From the NCBI RefSeq assembly GCF_020497125.1, contig NC_059075.1:30478003-30542002 (forward strand): 64,000 bases of DNA, read 5' to 3'. Made by a program: the position numbers and the translations under genes. Positions 51,301 through 60,300 of the stretch are shown one piece after another; the stretch's first letter is position 1; the number at the start of each line of letters is the position of its first letter. Origin of the DNA: Mauremys mutica (lineage: Eukaryota; Chordata; Testudines; Geoemydidae). Below the pieces are notes generated by a model. The model ran no database searches. It saw only the letters and a list, made by a program, of their open reading frames with translations, and was not told the origin of the DNA.

Positions 51301-54300
51301 TTCTTCCCGCTTCCTATTTACAATGTCACCTGAAAATGAGAACGCATTCTCATGGCACTGTTTTAGCTGACTTGCAAGGTATTTATGCACCAAATATGGT
51401 AAACATTTGTGTGCCCCTTCATGCTTCAACCACCATTCCAGAGGCCATGCTTCCATGCTGATGACACTTATTAAAAAAAATAATGTGTTAGTTAAATTTA
51501 TGACTGAACTCTTGGGGGAGAATTTTATGTCTCCTGCTCCGTGGTATCGCATTCTGCCATATATATCACGTTCGGGCAGTTTTGGATGACGACCCAGCAT
51601 AGGTTGTTCGATTTAAGAACATTTTCACTGCAGACTTGACAAAAACGCAAAGAAGGTACCAATATGAGATTACTGAAGATAGCTACAGCACTCGACCCAA
51701 GGTTTAAGAATCTGAAGTGCTTTCCAAAATCTGAAAGGGACGAGATGGGGAACGTGCTGTCAGAAGTCTTAAAGGAGCAACACTCCAATGTAGAAACTAC
51801 AGAACCTGAATCACCAAAAATGAAAATCAACCTTCTGTTGGTGGCATCTGACTCTGATGATGAAAATGAAGGTGCATTGGGCTGCACTGCTTTGGCTCGT
51901 TATGAAGCAGAACCCACCTGTTCTCACTGTCAGGTGACATTATAAATAAGAAGCAGGCAGCGCTATCTCCCACAAATATAAACAAACATGTTTGTTGTAA
52001 CTATTGGCTGAACAAGAAGTAGGACTGAGGGGAGTTGTGGGCTCTAAAGTTTTACATTGTTTTGTTTTTGAGTGCAGTTATGTTAAAAAAAAATCTACAT
52101 TTGTACATTGCACTTTCACGACAAAGATTGCACTACAGATGAATAGAAATACTATTTCTTTTGTTTTTTACAGTGCAAATATTTGTAATAAAAAATAATA
52201 TAAAGTGAGCACTGTACACTTTGTATTCTATATTGTAATTGAAATAATATATTTGAAAATGTAGAAAAAAGCCAAACATTTATAATAAATTTAAATTGTT
52301 ATTCAATTGTTTAACAGTGTGATCAAAACTGTGATTAATCATGATTATTTTTTTAATCTCACCATTAATTACGATTTTTTAAAAAATAATTTGACAGCCC
52401 TAAATATAAATCAAAGGAAATAATTTGATTTGCTTATAGTATCATGCACAAAGAAGTATGTGTCAATCGAACATACACTATATTTACCCAGGTGCAGCAT
52501 TTACGTGATAAGGAGCAGCGTCTAAACCAGGAACTGGAGAGGTTGCGCAATCACCTCTTAGAAATGGAGGACTCCTATACACAGGAAGCTTTAGCTGCAG
52601 AGGACCGAGAGACCAAGCTAAGAAAGAAGGTCATGGTTTTGGAGGAAAAACTAGTGTCCTCTTCTACTGCAGTGGAAAATGCCAGGTAATATTTGCCTCC
52701 ATCCAGCATTAGCATTTCTTTGAATAATTGAAGTATTCTAGAGTGATGGTGATATGATTTTTATTAGCTTTAAAGAGCATAGATGTGCTAAGCACTGAGT
52801 AAAATGAAGGCATGGAACATCGATATTCTTCTTCGAGTGCTTGTTCATGTCAGTTCCAATCAGGTGTATGTGTGCTGCGTGCACAACAGCTGGAAGATTT
52901 TTCCCCTAGCAGCATCCGTAGGGTTGGCCTGTGTGACTCCTGCAGTCGTGCCCTCATGGCGCCCAATATAGGGCCTTGCTGACCTGCCACCCCTTCATTC
53001 CCTTCTTACCACCAGTGATGGCTAGCTGGAACTTCCCTCGCTCTTGCTTCTGCAAGTGCCTTTAACAGTGTCCCATTGTATTTTATATATAGTTAATAGT
53101 TTTTGTCTTAAGTTAATAGTAGTAGTAGTGTTAGTTGGCTAAGTTTTCATTGTGGGGGGGTTCTCCCTCCCCCATTTCTCCCTCGTCGCCAGGCATGCCT
53201 TGGTCGCTGGGGTTCAAACCATGTGGTGAAGTCTGCGGAAGATTGAGGCGAAAAAGGGACCCACACACTCTTTGTTTGAAGTGCCTTGGCGAGAGTCACC
53301 AGAAGGACAAGGCATGCATCCGACAAAGTGGGTACTTGCCCACGAAAGCTCATGCTCCAATACGTCTGTTAGTCTATAAGGTGCCACAGGACTCTTTGCT
53401 GCTTTTACAGATCCAGACTAACACGGCTACCCCTCTGATACAGAAGGACAAGTGCCGCATTTGTAAAGGGTTCGGGCTGAGGACCCTTAAGGATCGCGAG
53501 CAGAGACTCAGACTTATCTTCATGGGGGCAGCCCTCCACCTGCAATCCAACCCTGGGTTGGCGGAGCCCATGCCAAGTGCCACTGCCTCCGTGTGCAGTG
53601 CAACAGCCCCGATGGTGCATGCATCAGCTCCTAGAAAGGAGACTAAGGACTCCTGAATCATAGAATCATAGAATATCAGGGTTGGAAGGGACCTCAGGAG
53701 GTCATCAAGTCCAACCCCCTGCTCAAAGCAGGACCAATTCCCAACTAAATAATCCCAGCCAGGGCTTTGTCAAGCTTGACCTTAAAAACCTCTATGGAAG
53801 GAGATTCTACCACCTCCCTAGATAAACCATTCCAGTGCTTCACCACCCTCCTAGTGAAAAAGATTTTCCTAATATCCAACCTAAATCTCCCCCACTGCAA
53901 CTTGAAACCATTACATCTTGTTCTGTCATCTGCTACCATTGAGAAGAGTCTAGATCCATCGTCTTTGGAACCCCCTTTCAGATAGTTGAAAGCAGCTATC
54001 AAATCTCCCCTCATTCTTCTCTTCTGCAGACTAAACAATCCCAGTTCCCTCAGTCTCTCCTCATAAGTCATGTGCTCCAGCCCACTAGTCATTTTTGTTG
54101 CCCTCCGCTGGTCTCCTTCCAATTTTCCCACATCCTTCTTGTAGTGTGGGGCCCAAAACTGGACACACTACTCCATATGAGGCCTCACCAATGTCAAATA
54201 GAGGGGAACGATCACTTCCCTCAATCTGCTGGCAATGCCCCTACTTATACAGCCCAAAATGCCGTTAGCCTTCTTGGCAACAAGGTCACACTGTTGACTC

Positions 54301-57300
54301 ATATCCAGCTTCTCGTCCACTGTAACCCCTAGGTCCTTTTCTGCAGAACTGCTGGCTAGCCATTCAGTCCCTAGTCTGTAGCAGTGCATGGGATTCTTCC
54401 ATCCTAAGTGCAGGACTCTGCACTTGTCCTTGCTGAACCTCATCAGATTTCTTTTGGCCCAATCCTCTAATTTGTCTAGGTCCCTCTGCATCCTATCCCT
54501 ACCCTCCAGCGTATCTATCACTCTTCCCAGTTTAGTGTCATCTGCAAGCTTGCTGAGAGTGCAGTCCACACCATCCTCCAGATCATTAATGAAGATATTG
54601 AACAAAACCAGCCCCAGGACTGACCCTTGGGGCACTCCGCTTGATACCGGCTGCCAACTAGACAAGGAGCCATCGATCACTACCCGTTGAGCCCAACGAT
54701 CTAGCCAGCTTTCTTTCCACCTTATAGTCCATTCATCCAGCCCATACTTTTTTCACTTGCCGGCAAGAGTACTGAAGGAGACTGTATCAAAAGCTTTGCT
54801 AAAGTCAAGGAATAACACGTCCATTGCTTTCCCCTCATCCACAGACCCACAGTGGTACCCACAGATTCCTGGCACCAACATGTCACCAAACATAAGACTT
54901 CTGGTAGGTGCCGATCTGTGTCCCCGGTGCCCAAGAAGAAAAAGGCAGGAGAGTGGTTGCTGTTCCCCTCCTAAGCCTAAGGAGACACCGGCAGGGAGAC
55001 CTCAGCCCACCCAGCCTACTTTGGGCCTGGCAGCTCCCAGGGGCTCATTGACTCCTGCCCCGCAAGGGGTCCAGTTGAGTCCGGCCCACTCCCATTCTCT
55101 GGACTGTCATGACCGGGACATTCAACTCCACTCCAGAGACTTTTGAGGTGGTACAGGACCTTATTCGTCTGATGGCTCCGCCTTCTCCAAGGAGGGACGA
55201 GGCACCGGTGATAGGGCAAAGTCAGCAATGATGTCACGCCACTCCCCTGCTCCAGCACACTACTTCCTGGTGCCATCTGCCCATGGAGGGGAACCGCATC
55301 AGTCCCCAGAGGGTCCGCATCACTCTTCAGCATCATCCAGTACTGCTTCTCCGTGCTCTTCTTTTTTGGAGACCTCGGAGTCCGAGGCAGGGTCATATCG
55401 TCCAGCAGCAGGAGGTCTAGATCTAGGCAACACCGCCAGCCTCCTCCGTGGCCATGGCCACCTCTGTGGTAACTACCAACTCAGTGGCCCTTTTGGACTC
55501 CCTGGGCCCAGCGTCAGAATCAGGCGTCAAGATCCAGATCAGTGTTGATCGCATCAGCATCCCTTGCCCCTCCGCAGGAACAGGCACCTGGTCCATCTCC
55601 GGTGATGACTCCTGCACCCCCGCCTGCCGCTTTGAGCTCGGCACTGGCAGCCTCAGCACAATCAGCATGCCAGTCCCATGAGCACCGTGACCCTCTTGGC
55701 GCCGAGGGCAGTGACCAGGGCCATGGGCCAGTGTTTTCGTCCTCGTCCTGCCCAGATGAGGCTGTTCTGGGTACGTCAATGGCCCCGGCCTTGGAGGAGA
55801 GTAGGGTCCTGCAACAGTTGTTGCACAGACTGGCCCAGAACCTGGGGATCCAGGCAGAGGAAGTGGTAGAGCATGCGGATCCCATGATGGACATCCTTGC
55901 CCCCTCTGGACCTTTGCGTATCACACTGCCAGTTATTAAAACTATAAACGAAATCACAAAAACTTTGTGGCAGACCCTGGCCTCCTTGCCCTTCCCCCTC
56001 CCCCATCCCCCCCCATAGCAAGGAGGAATGAAAGACGCTATTTTGTCCCTTCAAAGGGGTATGAGTACTTGTACACTCACCCTCCACCCAACTCCCTGGT
56101 GGTGGATGCTGCGAACCAAAGGGAGTGCCAGGGGTTCCAGGGACCCTCCCCTAAAAGCCGAGAGGCCAAAACTTGACTTATTTGGGAGGAAAGTATAGTC
56201 CACAGGTGGTTTACAGCTCTGAATTGAAAACCAACAGGCCATCATTAGCAGATACTGCTTTAACACATGTGGAGCGATGACCGAGTTTGCCAAGCTGTTA
56301 CCACCAGTCTCTCGTTCTGAATTTAATGCCTTCGTTGATGAAGGCAAACTCATTTCTAGGGCCTCCTTGCAGGTGGCTCTTGATGGCGCGGATGTGGCCG
56401 CCCATACAATGGTTACAGTGGTGGCCATGAGGAGATCCTTTTGACTCCAGGTCTCTGGACTACCTCACAAAGTCCAACAGACCATCCAGGACCTACCTTT
56501 TGAAGGTCAGGCATTGTTTTCTGAAAAGACAGACAGAAGATTGTACAGTTTAAAGGACTTGAGGGCTACGCTCAAGTCCCTGGGTATACATACCCCCACC
56601 ACACAATGCAGGCATTTCAGGCAGAAACCTCCTCTGCGGTTTTACCAGCACAACCAACAGGATGGTTCCCGGAAGAGGAATCTGAGTGGCAGGAAGAAGC
56701 TGCACCCATCCTCAGGGCAGGGCTCTGGCCAGACCAAGCCTTCTGAGGGCCAGAAACAGGCCTTTTGAAGGTGCGCAAGAGGATAGCGTACCAGATCAAG
56801 AACTGGATCTACCCCACCTTACCTTTTCATCAGACTATCCCCTTTCTACCATGCATTGTCCCGTATCACTTCGGACTGCTGGGTGCTCCGCATGGTAGAG
56901 AGGGGATACTCCATCCAATTCTGTGCCCTCCTGCCCTTCCACCTCCTTCCGTGTCCCTCTTCAGGGATCCCTCTCACGAGCAATTCCTTATACAGGAGGT
57001 TCCTCGCTCCTTTCACTAGGGGCAGTGGAAGAGGTTCCTCAGGAACAAAAGGGCAAGGGCTTCTATTCCCGATATTTCCTAATACCGAAAGCCAAAAGAG
57101 GGCTCAGGCCTATCGTAGATCTGCGAGAACTCAACAAGTTTGTGAAGAAACTCAAATTCCTCATGGCCTTTTTGGCCTCCATCATCCCTTCACTGGATCC
57201 AGGAGACTGGTATGCCGCCCTCAACTTGAAGGACGCTTACTTTTACATAGCAATAACTCCGTCCCAAAGAAAATACCTCATGTTTGTGATGAACAATACC

Positions 57301-60300
57301 CGCTACCAGTTCACAGTCCTCCTGTTTGGCCTGTGAACGCCACCTCACGTATTCACCAAGTGCATGGCAGTCGTAGCCACATTCCTGTGCAGGCGACAGG
57401 TGTTCCCGTACCTCAACGACTGGCTGATCAAGGGCCAAACCAGGGCTCAAGTAGAGATGAAAATCACCTTCATAAGAGTGTCTTTTGGTGAACTGGGTCT
57501 GCTACTGAACGAGGGGAAATCAAAGCTGTCCCCGATTCAGAGGATAGAATTTGAAGGGTTGGTACTGGACTCGACACAGGCAAGGGCATTCCTTCCTGAA
57601 GCGAGATTTTGAGCTCCCAGCAACATCATTCAAGGTCTCAGGCAGTTCCTCACCTATACAGCATGGAACTGCCTGAAACTTCTAGGACACATGGCTGCTT
57701 TTACCTACATAGTACAGCATGCTAGACTCAGACTTCGACCTCTTCAGTCATGGCTAGGGTCAGTGTATCATCCAGCCCGGGACAGTTTGGACAGAATTGT
57801 AACCCTGCCTTGCCCGGTACTCAACTCCCTCCTGTGATGGCTCGACCCGCAGGTAGTATCTGTAGGGGTTCCCTTCACCATCCCGCAACCATCCCTCTCA
57901 CTAGTGACAGATGCGTCAGACTTGGGTTGGGGGATACATTTGGGAGACCTCAGAACACAAGGCCTCTGGTCTCAGGCAGATCTTGCGCTACACATCAATG
58001 TCAGAGAGCTGAGAGCAGTACGCCTGGCATGCCAGACTTTCCGAGCCCACCTAACAGGGAGATGTGTATCAGTCATGACAGATAACACCACGGCGATGTT
58101 TTACATCAACAAATGGGGCAGAGGGTGCACACTCCTCTCCCCTGTGCCAGGAAGCCCTCATGCTTTGGGACTTCTGTGTAGAACACTCAATACACCTGCA
58201 AGCATCAGACCTCCTTGGAGTACAGAATGAGTTGGCGGACCATCTCAGCAGGTCGTTCCACGGCCACAAGTGGTCCATCGCCTGGACGTCGTGAACTCAA
58301 TATTCCATCAGTGGGTCTTTCCCCAGATAGACCTTTTCGCCGCGTGATGCAACAGGAAGTGTCAGCAGTTTTGCTTCTTCCTGAATCGCAGGCTGGGCTC
58401 CATCACGGATGCGTTCCTCCTCCTATGGGGAGGCCGTCTCCTACACACATTCCCTCCCGTCCCTCTCGTTCACAAGGTGCTCCTCAACATATGGAGGGAA
58501 GAAGCTTCAATGATACCGATAGCTCTAGCTTACCCCGCCAGCAGTGATACACATCACTCCTGGAAATATCCGTGAAAGCTCCAGTCACCTTGCCGCTCTT
58601 TCTGAACTTACTAACTCAGAATCACAGCTGTCTCCAACATGTAAACTACGAGACACTCCACTTCGTGGCGTGGAAGCTCTATGGCTGAACCCGGTGGAGC
58701 TTTCTTACTCTGATCAAGTCAGACAAGTTAGTTCTCCCTGGCAGCAGGAAACCCTCCACAAGAGTTACGTACCTTGCCAAGTGGAAGAGATTTTCAGTCT
58801 GGTTGTCGCAGCACCATTCGTCTTCGCCGCCGCCTTGGTGTCACTAATACTGGACTATCTTCTCACCTCAAGCAGCAGAGACTGTCTGTGTTGTCAATAA
58901 GGGTTCACTTGACTGCCGTCTCTGCCTTCTGCCCAGGTGCAGAGGGATGCTCAGTCTTTGCCAACCCGTTGGTCAGCCATTTTCTTAAAGGTCTTGACAA
59001 GCTATACCTGCAGGTCCAACAGCCTGTCTCAGTTTGGGACCTCAGTTTGGTCCTATCCAGACTTATGGGGCTGTCATTTGAGCCTTTGACGACGTGCTCC
59101 CTGATCTATCTCTCACACAAGGTGGCATTTTTGGTAGCAATAACTTCGGCTAGGAGAATGTCAGAGCCCCCTTACACTGTATTCCATAAGGACAAGGTTC
59201 AGCTCACCCGGCTTTTCTCCCGAAGGTTGTCTCCCAGTTTCACATCAACCAGGACATCTTCCTCCCTGTTTTCTACCCTAAGCCGCACTTGAGCGGCAGG
59301 GAGCAAAGACTTCACTCACTGGATGTCCGCAGAGCACTAGCCTTCTACATTGAGAGAACGAAACCGTTCCGAAAGTCTGTCCAGGTATTCACTGCAGTGG
59401 CAGACAGAATGAAAGGTCTTCCTGTCTCTTCTCAATAGATTTTGTTGTGGATCGCATCCTGCATCTCTGAGTGCTACAACCTGGCAGGGGTGCCTGCTCC
59501 TTCGATCACTGTGCACTCCACCAGGGCTCAGGCCTCTTCAATGGCATTCCTGGTGCAGGTTCCCACCCAGGAAATCTGCAGAGCAGCGACGTGGTCCTCC
59601 ATACACACTTTCACCACGCATGATGCAATCACCCCAATACTAATTTCTCCCCACTGTTACTCACACCTTCTTGTCAACTGTCTGTAATGGCCACTCTCTT
59701 ACCGCTTCAAAAGTTATTTTTCCTCCCTTGGTATTCTGCTGTTAATTGATTTATCTTGTTAGCCTGACCTCACACTTGGTAAAGCAACTCCCATCCTTCC
59801 ATGTATTTATACCTGCTCCTGTATTTTTTCACGTCATGCTTCTGATGAAATGGGCTCTAGCCCACAAAAGCTTATGCCCAAATAAATTTGTTAGTCTCTA
59901 AGGTGCCACAAGGATTCCTCGTTGTTTTTATTTTGTTCAGAGTTATGAACATTTCAGAGTTCTGAACAACCTCCATTCCAGAGGTGTTTGTAACTCTGAG
60001 GTTCTACTGTATTCAATAAGCAGTTTACACACTATACTACACTACATTCCTGTTCCTGTCCTGGGGGACATTCCCAACTTTTGGATCAATGGAAGTGCTA
60101 TTAATTAACATGGGGAATGCACTCTGGATTCAGATAACTATCGGCTTATCAGATAGAGGGAATAAAGAGAACTGGAATTAAATGGGTGTGTGTGTATGTA
60201 TGTATGTATATAAAAAAATATTTTCTTTTGATGAAGCCATCAAGCCAGTCTGCAGGTGGAATCCTTGCAAGAGCAGCTGAACCTAGTGTCCAGACAGAGA

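Larger units (their letters stand above)
50835..52402. mobile_element. fold-back hAT derivative, copy 2 (long arm right)
   Basis: A 1568-bp element with termini TAGGGCTGTC and GACAGCCCTA. Flanks AATACAAT (50827-50834) and AATATAAA (52403-52410) agree at 6 of 8 positions, an eroded target duplication. The left arm (50835 to about 51475) carries the hAT C-terminal domain on the - strand; the right side carries a longer part on the + strand (51490-51945) followed by an arm to 52402. The right arm has lost about 150 bp around 51920. Reversed, its internal junction (51441-51520) aligns with that of copy 1 (13545-13612). Confidence 0.85.
53135..56450 (+). pseudogene. DIRS-B gag-like remnant, split by insertions
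   Basis: The first frame (53135-53299, resuming after 53452) encodes a Cys-rich motif: [15 protein letters not shown], then [20 protein letters not shown] across the Penelope insertion. After the CR1 the frame resumes at about 54850 ([14 protein letters not shown] region) and runs in several frames to the conserved [13 protein letters not shown] (56080) and a C-terminal segment near 56300. It is broken by frameshifts. Confidence 0.75.
52826..59682 (+). mobile_element. DIRS retrotransposon B, intron 13, with two nested insertions
   Basis: A sense DIRS element starting near tattcttcttcgagtgcttg (52829). Order of parts: gag-like (53135-56450, split), RT (56998-57612), RNase H (57904-58330), tyrosine recombinase (58774-59660). 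It is interrupted by a Penelope-like fragment (53312-53440) and a CR1 (53655-54846). The 3' inverted end is missing: the sequence passes directly into another repeat at about 59683. Coding parts are longer than in DIRS-A, suggesting a younger copy. Confidence 0.88.
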
